A stretch of DNA of 33,890 nt from assembly GCF_029889885.1 (NCBI RefSeq), contig NZ_JARANY010000028.1, forward strand, positions 1 through 33,890. The letters run 5' to 3'. The notes under the pieces were generated by a model. That model worked only from the letters and a program-made list of their open reading frames with translations, was not told where the DNA came from and did no database searches. The first letter of the stretch is position 1. Each line of letters begins with the position of its first letter. Shown here piece by piece: positions 7,903 to 17,417 of the stretch. This DNA comes from Chromohalobacter sp. 296-RDG. GTDB lineage: Bacteria; Pseudomonadota; Gammaproteobacteria; Pseudomonadales; Halomonadaceae. Position numbers and translations under genes: made by a program.

Positions 7903-9003
7903 GTGACCTCTTCAGGCTTCGATATACGGCCTAACGCGCATCCCAAGGATGCCGCCCTACGCGAAACGATTCTCGAGAACCCCGGTTTCGGTCGTCATTT
8001 CAGCGATCACATGGCTCATATCCGCTGGACGAGCGATGTCGGCTGGCATGGCCACGAAGTCCGTCCCTACGGGCCGTTGACGTTGGACCCGGCATCAGCG
8101 GTGTTGCATTACGCTCAGGAAATCTTCGAGGGCATCAAAGCCTATCGCCATGCCGATGGCTCGGTATGGACCTTCCGCCCCGAGAAGAACGCCGAACGTT
8201 TCCGCGCCTCCGCGCGGCGTCTGGCACTGCCCGAGCTCTCCGACGAGGACTTCATCGGCTCGCTCAAGGCACTGCTTTCCCAAGACAATGTCTGGGTGCC
8301 GACGCCGGCCAGTGCCGCCGAGGAATCGAGTCTTTATCTGCGCCCGTTCATGATCGCCAGCGAGACCTTCCTCGGCGTGCGGCCCTCGAAAGAGGTCGAT
8401 TACTACGTCATCGCCTCCCCGGCTGCAGCGTACTTCAAGGGTGGCGTCAATCCGGTCTCCATCTGGCTGTCCTCGCATTACAAGCGGGCTGCGTCCGGCG
8501 GCACCGGCTTTGCCAAGTGCGGTGGCAACTACGCTGCCTCGCTGGCAGCCCAGAAGGAAGCCGAAGCGCACGACTGCGCCCAGGTCGCCTTCCTCGACGC
8601 CGCCGAGAACAAGTGGATCGAGGAACTCGGCGGCATGAACCTGTTCTTCATCTACAAGGACGGGCGCATCGTCACGCCCAAGTTGACCGGCACCATCCTC
8701 GAAGGCGTCACCCGTGACTCCATCCTCGAGCTCGCCCGGGACCAGGGCCTGACACCCGAGGAGCGCCACATCAGTATCGACGAATGGCGTGCCGGTGCGG
8801 CCTCCGGTGAGATTACCGAGGTCTTCGCCTGCGGCACCGCCGCCGTCATTACCCCGGTCGGCGAGCTGCGCAGCGAAGATGAGAGCATTCGTCTCAAGGC
8901 GGATAGTGGCGGTGAAGTCGGCAAACGCCTGCGCAAGGAACTGCTCGATCTGCAGTACGGACGCAGCGAAGATACCCGCAACTGGCTGACGCGTCTGGCC
9001 TGA
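7903..9003 (+). CDS. ilvE: Branched-chain amino acid aminotransferase (fold-type IV, long BCAT type), GTG start
   Basis: PLP enzyme that transfers the amino group between Leu/Ile/Val and 2-oxoglutarate. At 366 residues it resembles the long eukaryote/Bacillus-type BCAT rather than the ~305-residue enterobacterial IlvE. Landmarks are YAQEIFEGIKAYR, SLYLRPFM, the PLP lysine in GTGFAKCGGNYAAS (Lys205), EELGGMNLFFI and the late EVFACGTAAVITPVG segment. The GTG start at 7903 is chosen because GGAG lies seven bases upstream and the N-terminus matches the family. A small hairpin (CTCGGC 7862-7867 with GCCGAG 7873-7878) sits just before the ribosome site. It lies between pepA and the dehydrogenase gene, with gaps of 121 and 81 bases. 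The isozyme name is an inference; the family is certain. Confidence 0.93.
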   Translation: MTSSGFDIRPNAHPKDAALRETILENPGFGRHFSDHMAHIRWTSDVGWHGHEVRPYGPLTLDPASAVLHYAQEIFEGIKAYRHADGSVWTFRPEKNAERFRASARRLALPELSDEDFIGSLKALLSQDNVWVPTPASAAEESSLYLRPFMIASETFLGVRPSKEVDYYVIASPAAAYFKGGVNPVSIWLSSHYKRAASGGTGFAKCGGNYAASLAAQKEAEAHDCAQVAFLDAAENKWIEELGGMNLFFIYKDGRIVTPKLTGTILEGVTRDSILELARDQGLTPEERHISIDEWRAGAASGEITEVFACGTAAVITPVGELRSEDESIRLKADSGGEVGKRLRKELLDLQYGRSEDTRNWLTRLA

Positions 9004-9084
9004 CGTCCCGTCGAACGACACGGCGGCATAACGCGCGCCGCGTCATTTCTCTCTTTTCAGACTCTTCTCTTGTCAGGAGGCCCC

Positions 9085-9825
9085 ATGTCGACAGTGATGC
9101 TGATTACCGGCGCCGGACGCGGGATCGGTGCCGCCATCGCCAAGCTTGGCGCACAAAAGGGCTACGCCGTTGCGGTCAACTATCGCAGCGACAAGGCTTC
9201 GGCCGAGGGTATCGTGAGTGATATCGAGGCCGCAGGTGGACGCGCCATCGCCATCCAGGCCGATATCGCCAACGAGGCCGATATCGTCGCCATGTTCGAC
9301 ACCGTCGACCGCGAACTGGGACGTCTCGACGTGCTGGTCAACAACGCCGGCATCGTCGACCAGATCAGTCGCGTCGACGAGATGAGTTTCGAGCGCGTCG
9401 ATCGCATGATGCGCATCAACGTGACCGCACCGTTCATCTGCGCGCGTGAAGCCATCAAGCGCATGTCCACCCAGCACGGCGGACAAGGCGGCGCCATCGT
9501 CAATGTCGGCTCGGCAGCCTCGCACCTGGGGGGCGCCAGCGAATACATCGACTACGCTGCCTCCAAGGGCGCCATCGACACCATGACCGAAGGCCTGGCC
9601 AAGGAAGTCGCCGGCGAAGGCATTCGCGTCAACGGCGTACGTCCCGGCGTCATCCGTACCAGCATCCATGCCAGCGGCGGCAACCCGGACAAACCCGAGG
9701 TCGCCGACTCGGTGATCCCCATGGGCCGCATCGGCGAACCCGAGGAAATCGCCAACGGCGTGCTATGGCTGGCCGACGCCGGCTTTACCACGGGGGCAGT
9801 GATCGATATCGACGGCGGGGTGTAA
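9085..9825 (+). CDS. Short-chain dehydrogenase/reductase, YgfF-like
   Basis: NAD(P)-dependent oxidoreductase of 246 residues with a Rossmann fold. The cofactor motif GAGRGIG is at 9-15, NNAG follows in the middle, and the catalytic pair is Tyr157/Lys161 (YAASK) with a serine in the preceding VGSAAS segment. Long stretches (GGAIVNVGSAAS, EYIDYAASKGAIDT, the late MHASGG-like IHASGG) resemble E. coli YgfF, itself of uncertain substrate. A perfect AGGAGG at 9075-9080 lies four bases before the ATG; a TTG start 15 bases earlier would place this site inside the gene and is rejected. The reaction and substrate are not deducible here. Its position between the aminotransferase and holC gives no clear pathway hint. 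Confidence 0.88.
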   Translation: MSTVMLITGAGRGIGAAIAKLGAQKGYAVAVNYRSDKASAEGIVSDIEAAGGRAIAIQADIANEADIVAMFDTVDRELGRLDVLVNNAGIVDQISRVDEMSFERVDRMMRINVTAPFICAREAIKRMSTQHGGQGGAIVNVGSAASHLGGASEYIDYAASKGAIDTMTEGLAKEVAGEGIRVNGVRPGVIRTSIHASGGNPDKPEVADSVIPMGRIGEPEEIANGVLWLADAGFTTGAVIDIDGGV

Positions 9826-9849
9826 ATCAGTACGCTGCTACGCGGCTCG

Positions 9850-9915
9850 AAGAGGGAAGAACGGCGCTGCGCGCCTTGAAGAAATCAGAGGAATTTCTCT
9901 TCCTTCTTCCCTCTT
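9850..9915. repeat. Long inverted repeat with internal hairpins between the SDR gene and holC
   Basis: AAGAGGGAAGAA (9850-9861) and TTCTTCCCTCTT (9904-9915) are perfect 12-base inverted arms. The 42 bases between contain a second small stem (GGCGC/GCGCC around 9863-9875) and AGAAAT paired with ATTTCT. The purine-rich arm and the pyrimidine-rich, T-containing arm could form a branched RNA structure that ends or slows transcription leaving the dehydrogenase gene. A further six-base stem, CCCGGC/GCCGGG (9929-9943), sits just upstream of holC near its ribosome site. Confidence 0.5.
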
Positions 9916-9953
9916 ATTTCTTACAACTCCCGGCGCAGCCGGGGCGGGAATTC

Positions 9954-10406
9954 ATGACCCAAGTCGATTTCTACATCTTGCCCGATACCACGCTCGGCGC
10001 TCGGCTCGACTTCGCGTGCCGGCTGGCGGAGACCATTCATCGCAAGGGCTATCGGCTGCATATCCACACCGAGGATGAAGCCATGGCGCGAGATCTCGAT
10101 GATCGGCTGTGGACCTTCAAGCCCGAAAGCTACCTACCCCATGCGGTGCTGGCCGACGAGGTCGAGCCGCAGCCGCCCATCACGTTGGGCTGGGAAACGC
10201 CTCCGGCGCCCGGCGTCGAAGCGATGCTCAACCTGCATCCCGAAATCCCCGAGTGGTTCTCGCGTTTCGAGCGCGTCGCCGAGATCATCAATCAGCATCA
10301 GGATGTACTGACCGCCAAGCGCGCCTGCTGGCAGACCTACAAGAAGCGCGGCTACCCCGTCAAAGCCAACGACCTCACCGGCACCTCACACAACGCTGCG
10401 AGCTAA
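9954..10406 (+). CDS. holC: DNA polymerase III chi subunit HolC
   Basis: The chi subunit bridges the clamp-loader (through psi) and single-stranded DNA-binding protein at the replication fork. The 150-residue product starts MTQVDFYILPDTTLGARLDF and matches HolC features: an early ACRLAETIHRKGYRLHIHTE segment, the WTFKPESYLPH motif, the SSB-contact region and a basic C-terminal half (KRACWQTYKKRGY). The long open frame extends upstream of 9954, but the protein family begins at this Met. The ribosome site is weak (GGGAA) and overlaps a small hairpin, which might lower expression. It is followed by valS after 101 bases, the common arrangement in gammaproteobacteria. Confidence 0.93.
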   Translation: MTQVDFYILPDTTLGARLDFACRLAETIHRKGYRLHIHTEDEAMARDLDDRLWTFKPESYLPHAVLADEVEPQPPITLGWETPPAPGVEAMLNLHPEIPEWFSRFERVAEIINQHQDVLTAKRACWQTYKKRGYPVKANDLTGTSHNAAS

Positions 10407-10414
10407 GCCGCGCC

Positions 10415-10476
10415 ATGACGTCACCCCGCTTGCGGGGTTATACTTGTCGGCATTTTCGCCACGGCCATGCGCCGTG
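10415..10476 (+). promoter_or_regulatory. Candidate valS promoter with palindrome abutting the -10, and leader hairpin
   Basis: ATGACG (10415-10420) and TATACT (10439-10444) are separated by 18 bases and match sigma-70 boxes moderately well (four and five of six). The spacer carries the palindrome ACCCCGC-TT-GCGGGGT (10423-10438), which touches the -10 directly. A hairpin follows in the presumed leader: CACGGC (10460-10465) with GCCGTG (10471-10476), five-base loop. The palindrome could also act as a weak terminator for holC or as an operator. The valS start is at 10508. Confidence 0.45.
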
Positions 10477-10507
10477 CTGACCGTATTTCAAGAGCCGACC
10501 GACGCCC

Positions 10508-13366
<2,859 letters not shown>

Positions 13367-13409
13367 GCCCCGCTGTCGAAACGTCGGCACAACGCTGGCA
13401 CATGCCATT

Positions 13410-13442
13410 ACGCCCATGCGGTTAACGCCGCATGGGCGTTTT
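13410..13442 (+). terminator. Rho-independent terminator of valS
   Basis: A perfect 12-base-pair stem, ACGCCCATGCGG (13410-13421) with CCGCATGGGCGT (13428-13439), has loop TTAACG and is followed by TTTC. It lies 44 bases after the valS stop. Confidence 0.88.
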
Positions 13443-13520
13443 CATGTCAGGACAACAGGTCAGGGAAACGCATGGCCAAGCGACATGACACCCTTTGGTC
13501 GCCGCCTGCTGACCGGACAT

Positions 13521-13550
13521 AAAAAACCCGCGCCAGGGGGCAGCGCGGGT
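13521..13550 (-). terminator. Rho-independent terminator (minus strand)
   Basis: Eight-base stem ACCCGCGC (13526-13533) with GCGCGGGT (13543-13550), a nine-base loop and, on the minus strand, a run of six T. It terminates whatever minus-strand transcript crosses the 13551-13798 gap and faces the valS terminator. Confidence 0.8.
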
Positions 13551-13660
13551 GGAAGCAGGGTACTACTAGGGGTGCATCGCGAAACGATGCAAGAATGAAA
13601 CATCTGATGAGCACCAGATGCGATTACTCTATTACTATGCGCCTCATGCCACCAATAAAT
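13521..13660 (-). ncRNA. Possible small RNA: three successive hairpins ending in a T-run (minus strand)
   Basis: Read on the minus strand there are three hairpins in order. The first is CATCTG/CAGATG (13620-13601), extendable to eight pairs with a GCTC loop. The second is TGCATCG/CGATGCA (13591-13573). The third is a terminator, ACCCGCGC/GCGCGGGT (13550-13526), followed by six T residues (13526-13521). No gene runs into it in that direction except the aminopeptidase gene ending at 13799, roughly 250 bases upstream and separated by its own hairpin. A TATCAT element around 13670 could be a -10, but I see no good -35. The 5' end is therefore only a guess. A seven-codon frame (MRRIVIE) begins near 13647, without convincing support. 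It could instead be an unusually long 3' UTR. Confidence 0.3.
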
Positions 13661-13749
13661 TGTTAGCATGATAGCGATAGTCCCGCACAATACTTGCGCT
13701 ACGCCCCTCGCATCCATTTTCGGGTATCGGCCGCCAGTGGCTATTGCCA

Positions 13750-13782
13750 GAGAAATGCCGAGCCACGGGCCCGGCATTTCTC
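13750..13782 (-). terminator. Hairpin downstream of the aminopeptidase P gene
   Basis: GAGAAATGCCG (13750-13760) pairs perfectly with CGGCATTTCTC (13772-13782), 16 bases after the aminopeptidase stop. A smaller GCC/GGC stem lies inside. It lacks a T-run on the minus strand, so it may be an inefficient terminator or an mRNA-end stabiliser. Confidence 0.55.
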
Positions 13783-13798
13783 AACGTGCGGCGAGCAT

Positions 13799-15616
13799 TC
13801 AGCGGGCGATGGGCGCCGTACGCTGCTCGAGCCAGTCGCGGGCTTCGCCATCGACCTTGGGCGTCAGGCGTTGGCGGACCTCCTCGTGGTAGGCGTTGAG
13901 CCAGGCGATTTCCGCGTCATCGAGCAGCGCAATATCGATGGCGCGGGTATCGATGGGGCACAGGGTAAGCGTCTCGAAGTGCAGGAACTCGCCAAAATCA
14001 CTGGGCTGGGCCGGACGATTGACCACCAGATTCTCGATGCGCACGCCCCATTGCTCCGGCCGATAGACGCCGGGCTCGATCGAGGTGATCATACCGGGCT
14101 GCATGGCGGACTGCGGCGTCGGCGACGCGTACCACGCGATCACCTGCGGTCCCTCGTGGACATTCAGAAAATAGCCCACACCGTGCCCGGTGCCATGGCC
14201 GTAGTCGATCCCTGCGGCCCACAGCGGCGCGCGGGCAATGGCGTCCAACTGCGGCGAGGGAATGCCACGCGGGAACTGAGCGCGCGATAGCGCGATGGTG
14301 CCTTTGAGCACCTGGGTGAAATCGCGCCGGTGCGCCGCGTCGATCTCACCCACCGGCACCACACGGGTGATGTCGGTGGTGCCGCCCAGGTACTGAGCGC
14401 CCGAGTCGATCAGCAGCAACCCATTGCCCTCGATCACGGAATGCGCCGCCGACGTGGCGTGATAATGCGGCAGCGCGCCGTTGGCGTTGAAGGCGGCGAT
14501 GGTCGCGAAGCTCCGCGAGACGAAGCCGTCGCGCTCGGCTCGCGCGGCGGTGATCCGCTCGTCGACGTTCAGCTCGGTCACCGTCTCGTCGCGGGCCAAC
14601 GCGTCTTCCAGCCAGGCAAAGAACGCGCACAACGCGGCGCCATCTTCCTCCATGGCGTGACGCACATGCTCGATGTCGCGGTCGCTCTTGCGACTCTTGG
14701 CCAGCGTGCTCGGCTGAAAGGCCTCGACGACGTGCACGTCTTCCGGCACGGCCTCCATCAGCGCCAGGCTGACCCGCGCCGGATCGACCAACAAGCGCGT
14801 ATCGTCGGACAACCCTGCGAGACGCTCCGCCACCAACGCATAATCGGCGACATCGATACCATCGTCGGCAAGCTCGCCGATCACGGCGTCATCCAGCTTG
14901 CCCGGGGCGACGAACAAGGTGGTACGCGTCGCCTCGACGATCAGATGCGACAGGAATACCGGATTGAAGTCGACATCCGAACCGCGCAGATTGGTCAGCC
15001 AGGCAATGTCGTCGAGGGTCGAGACCAGATGCGTATCGGTCCCTTGGGCCTCCATTTCCTGGCGCAAGGTCGCCAGCTTGTCGCGCCGCGAGGTATCCAC
15101 GTAAGCGCTCGGGTGAGAACGCACCAGCGCCTCTGGCAGTGCGGGGCGGTCCGGCCAGATGGCATCGAGCAGATCCTGATGGCCTTCCCAGCGAACTCCT
15201 TTCGGCGCCAGATGCGCTTCCATCTGACGCACGCTGGCCGCCGCCACTACGGCACCATCGAAGCCCACCGTGGCACCCTGTGGAAGCTGTTCGGCGAGCC
15301 ACTGCATGGGCCGCTGCGCCTGACCGGGCTGGAGCTTCATCAACTCGATGCCGCTACCAGCCAGTTGCTGCTCGGCTTGCACCCAGTAGCGGCTGTCCAC
15401 CCACAGCCCAGCCGCCTGTTGGGTAATCACCAGCGTGCCCACGGAACCATCGAAGCCCGACAACCAGGCGCGGCCCTGCCAATGATGCGGCAGATATTCG
15501 GAGCTATGCGGATCGGACGATGGCAGCCACCAAGCATCGATGCCTTGTTCACGCATGATCTCGCGCAGTGCGGCCAGACGGGCGGCGGGCGTTTGGGGAG
15601 ATTCACTCAGCGACAT
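13799..15616 (-). CDS. Xaa-Pro aminopeptidase, long (APP1-like) M24B type
   Basis: Metallo-aminopeptidase that removes the N-terminal residue from peptides with proline in second position. At 605 residues it is the long form with two creatinase-like N-terminal domains before the pita-bread catalytic domain, as in XPNPEP1, rather than the ~440-residue PepP. The five metal ligands are visible: Asp404 (LIDSGAQY), Asp415 (TTDITR), His478 (GTGHGVG), Glu514 (SIEPGVY) and Glu528 (RIENLV). The start ATG is only three bases after the stop of the POT-family transporter gene, so the two are co-transcribed and probably translationally coupled. The pairing suggests that imported proline-containing peptides are broken down at once. 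No signal peptide is seen, consistent with a cytoplasmic enzyme. Confidence 0.93.
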   Translation of the reverse strand: MSLSESPQTPAARLAALREIMREQGIDAWWLPSSDPHSSEYLPHHWQGRAWLSGFDGSVGTLVITQQAAGLWVDSRYWVQAEQQLAGSGIELMKLQPGQAQRPMQWLAEQLPQGATVGFDGAVVAAASVRQMEAHLAPKGVRWEGHQDLLDAIWPDRPALPEALVRSHPSAYVDTSRRDKLATLRQEMEAQGTDTHLVSTLDDIAWLTNLRGSDVDFNPVFLSHLIVEATRTTLFVAPGKLDDAVIGELADDGIDVADYALVAERLAGLSDDTRLLVDPARVSLALMEAVPEDVHVVEAFQPSTLAKSRKSDRDIEHVRHAMEEDGAALCAFFAWLEDALARDETVTELNVDERITAARAERDGFVSRSFATIAAFNANGALPHYHATSAAHSVIEGNGLLLIDSGAQYLGGTTDITRVVPVGEIDAAHRRDFTQVLKGTIALSRAQFPRGIPSPQLDAIARAPLWAAGIDYGHGTGHGVGYFLNVHEGPQVIAWYASPTPQSAMQPGMITSIEPGVYRPEQWGVRIENLVVNRPAQPSDFGEFLHFETLTLCPIDTRAIDIALLDDAEIAWLNAYHEEVRQRLTPKVDGEARDWLEQRTAPIAR

Positions 15617-15619
15617 GAC

Positions 15620-17203
15620 TCAGGCTCCGGTGGTGGCGTTGGAAGAAGACGAAGCACCGGCGGGATCGACGGTGGGATTGCCCTTCAGCATACGCTTGAT
15701 GAACGGTGTCAGCAGCGCCAACACGATGGCACACAGCACCAGCGCCACCGCGCAGCGACCGAATAGCTCTGGTAACTGTTCCAACTCTTCGGCATTCACA
15801 TGCCCGCCGATCAACCCGGCGACCAGATTCCCCAGCGCCGAGGCCGTGAACCACAACCCCATCAATTGACCGCGCAGCTTGGTCGGCGCCAGTGCGCTCA
15901 TGGTTGAAAGCCCGACCGGGCTCAGGCACAGCTCGCCGATCGTCAATAGCAGCAAACTGGCGGTAATCCACAGCGGCGAGACCTGATCGATCCCGCCTGC
16001 CACACGCATCGCCGCGAACATCATCAAGGCAAAGCCACCGGCCGCGAACAAGAGGCCGAGGATGAACTTCACCGGGCTGCCTGGCTCCAGGCGACGGCGG
16101 CCGAGTGCCGGCCACAACCAGCCGAATACCGGCCCCAGCAGAATGATGAAGACCGGATTGAACGACTGAAACCACACCGCCGGCACTTCCCAGCCGAACA
16201 ACATGCGGTCAGTATAGTCGTGGGCGAACAGATTATAGGACGTTGGCTGCTGCTCGAAGGACGCCCAGAAAAAGGCCGCCGCCATGATCAGGATAAAACA
16301 TACGACAATACGCGCCCGCTCCTGCTTGTCGAGCCCATTAAAGCCGAACAGAAAGACGAAGTAGCCCAGCGCACAGACGATGATGATCGTGGTCATGGCC
16401 TCGGCGATCGCCACCGCGTTCAAGGTGATCACGCCGTTTGCCACCAGGGCGATGAAGCCCGCCAGCGCTATCGCCAAGCCGGCAACGTAATAACCCACGC
16501 CGCGACGATGCACTGACGGCGCATCCCAACTGGCGGCGCGCCCCCGCAGGCTGTCGGCGCGGCGCATGGAGGGAATGGCTGCCAAACGAAAGATCAGCAA
16601 AGCCACCAACATACCCAGTCCGCCGATGCCGAATCCCCAGTGCCAACCGTATTCGCGCATCAGCAGGCCGGTGAACAGCGGGGCGAGCAAGGCACCGATG
16701 TTGATTCCCATATAGAAGACCGCGAAACCGCCGTCACGGCGTACGTCGCCTTGATCGTAAAGGCTGCCCACCATCACCGAGATGCAGGACTTGAAGAGTC
16801 CCGAGCCGATCACGATCAATACCAGCCCGATAAAAAACCAGGTCGCGCCCCAGACGGCAGAAAACGCGATCGAAAGATGGCCCAAGGCAATGAGGACCGA
16901 GCCGTACCAGACCGCGCGTCGCTGGCCCAGCCAGTTGTCCGCCAGCCAGCCGCCGGGCAAGGCCGACAGATAGACGGCACCAGCGTAGATACCGACGATG
17001 GCCGAGGCCGTTTCACGCGTGAAGCCCAGTCCGCCCTCGAAGACCGTGGCGGCCATGAACAGCACGAGCAGCGGGCGAATACCGTAGTAGGAAAAACGCT
17101 CCCACATTTCGGTGAAAAATAACGGCCCCAACGCACGCGGGTGACCGGCGAAACCCCGGTCCTCTTGGGAGCGGGGCGATGCTATATCCGTGGTAGAGCG
17201 CAT
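15620..17203 (-). CDS. POT/PTR-family proton-coupled di-/tripeptide transporter
   Basis: Major-facilitator-type peptide importer driven by the proton gradient. At 527 residues with about 14 hydrophobic segments, it matches the bacterial POT length. The family signature ExxERF appears at residues 32-37 in FTEMWERFSYYG, and YMGINIGALLAP is the second signature region. GELCLSPVGLS, in the C-terminal half, is also typical. A short Ser/Gly-rich cytoplasmic tail ends the protein. GAGG lies about ten bases before the ATG. It is the first gene of a two-gene unit with the Xaa-Pro aminopeptidase. Its candidate promoter (17314-17341) lies within the glnE 3' region, and the hairpin at 17281-17306 falls in its leader. 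Which peptides it prefers cannot be told. Confidence 0.93.
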   Translation of the reverse strand: MRSTTDIASPRSQEDRGFAGHPRALGPLFFTEMWERFSYYGIRPLLVLFMAATVFEGGLGFTRETASAIVGIYAGAVYLSALPGGWLADNWLGQRRAVWYGSVLIALGHLSIAFSAVWGATWFFIGLVLIVIGSGLFKSCISVMVGSLYDQGDVRRDGGFAVFYMGINIGALLAPLFTGLLMREYGWHWGFGIGGLGMLVALLIFRLAAIPSMRRADSLRGRAASWDAPSVHRRGVGYYVAGLAIALAGFIALVANGVITLNAVAIAEAMTTIIIVCALGYFVFLFGFNGLDKQERARIVVCFILIMAAAFFWASFEQQPTSYNLFAHDYTDRMLFGWEVPAVWFQSFNPVFIILLGPVFGWLWPALGRRRLEPGSPVKFILGLLFAAGGFALMMFAAMRVAGGIDQVSPLWITASLLLLTIGELCLSPVGLSTMSALAPTKLRGQLMGLWFTASALGNLVAGLIGGHVNAEELEQLPELFGRCAVALVLCAIVLALLTPFIKRMLKGNPTVDPAGASSSSNATTGA

Positions 17204-17272
17204 TGACTATCTGCCTCGTTGAGAACTTTCAGGTTGTGCCTGACATTCGCCGCGCCTTGTGGGCGGGTAGCG

Positions 17273-17306
17273 AAACAAAACGGCGATGGCACGTAGGCCA
17301 TCGCCG
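17273..17306 (-). terminator. glnE terminator hairpin, also in the leader of the POT transporter gene
   Basis: CGGCGATGGC (17281-17290) pairs perfectly with GCCATCGCCG (17297-17306) around a six-base loop. On the minus strand TTTTGTTT follows, making a good intrinsic terminator 112 bases after the glnE stop. The candidate promoter of the next gene lies upstream of it, so the same hairpin would begin that transcript. Confidence 0.8.
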
Positions 17307-17313
17307 GAGGCGG

Positions 17314-17341
17314 ACTATAAAACCTCTACACGAATGATCAA
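17314..17341 (-). promoter_or_regulatory. Candidate promoter of the POT transporter-aminopeptidase unit
   Basis: On the minus strand, TTGATC (17341-17336) and TATAGT (17319-17314) are spaced by 16 bases and match sigma-70 boxes at four and five of six positions. The predicted start of transcription, near 17307, falls exactly at the foot of the hairpin at 17281-17306. No better promoter is visible between that hairpin and the gene start at 17203. Confidence 0.5.
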
Positions 17342-17417
17342 TCCCCAACTTTTGTCGTACTAACCATTTACCGAGTTATCATGAGCACGAAAAGTAACCG
17401 TTTGTTTCTCGTGGTAC

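Noticed and set aside
8095-9021. 308-residue open frame on the minus strand
   Set aside because: Shadow of the aminotransferase gene, which has the PLP lysine motif and a good ribosome site.
13460-13777. 105-residue open frame on the minus strand over the valS-aminopeptidase gap
   Set aside because: It runs straight through the minus-strand terminator at 13521-13550, has no ribosome site, and its composition is unconvincing.
14330-15766. 478-residue open frame on the plus strand
   Set aside because: It lies antisense to the Xaa-Pro aminopeptidase. The His/Arg/Gln-rich composition is typical of a GC-rich shadow, and there is no family similarity.
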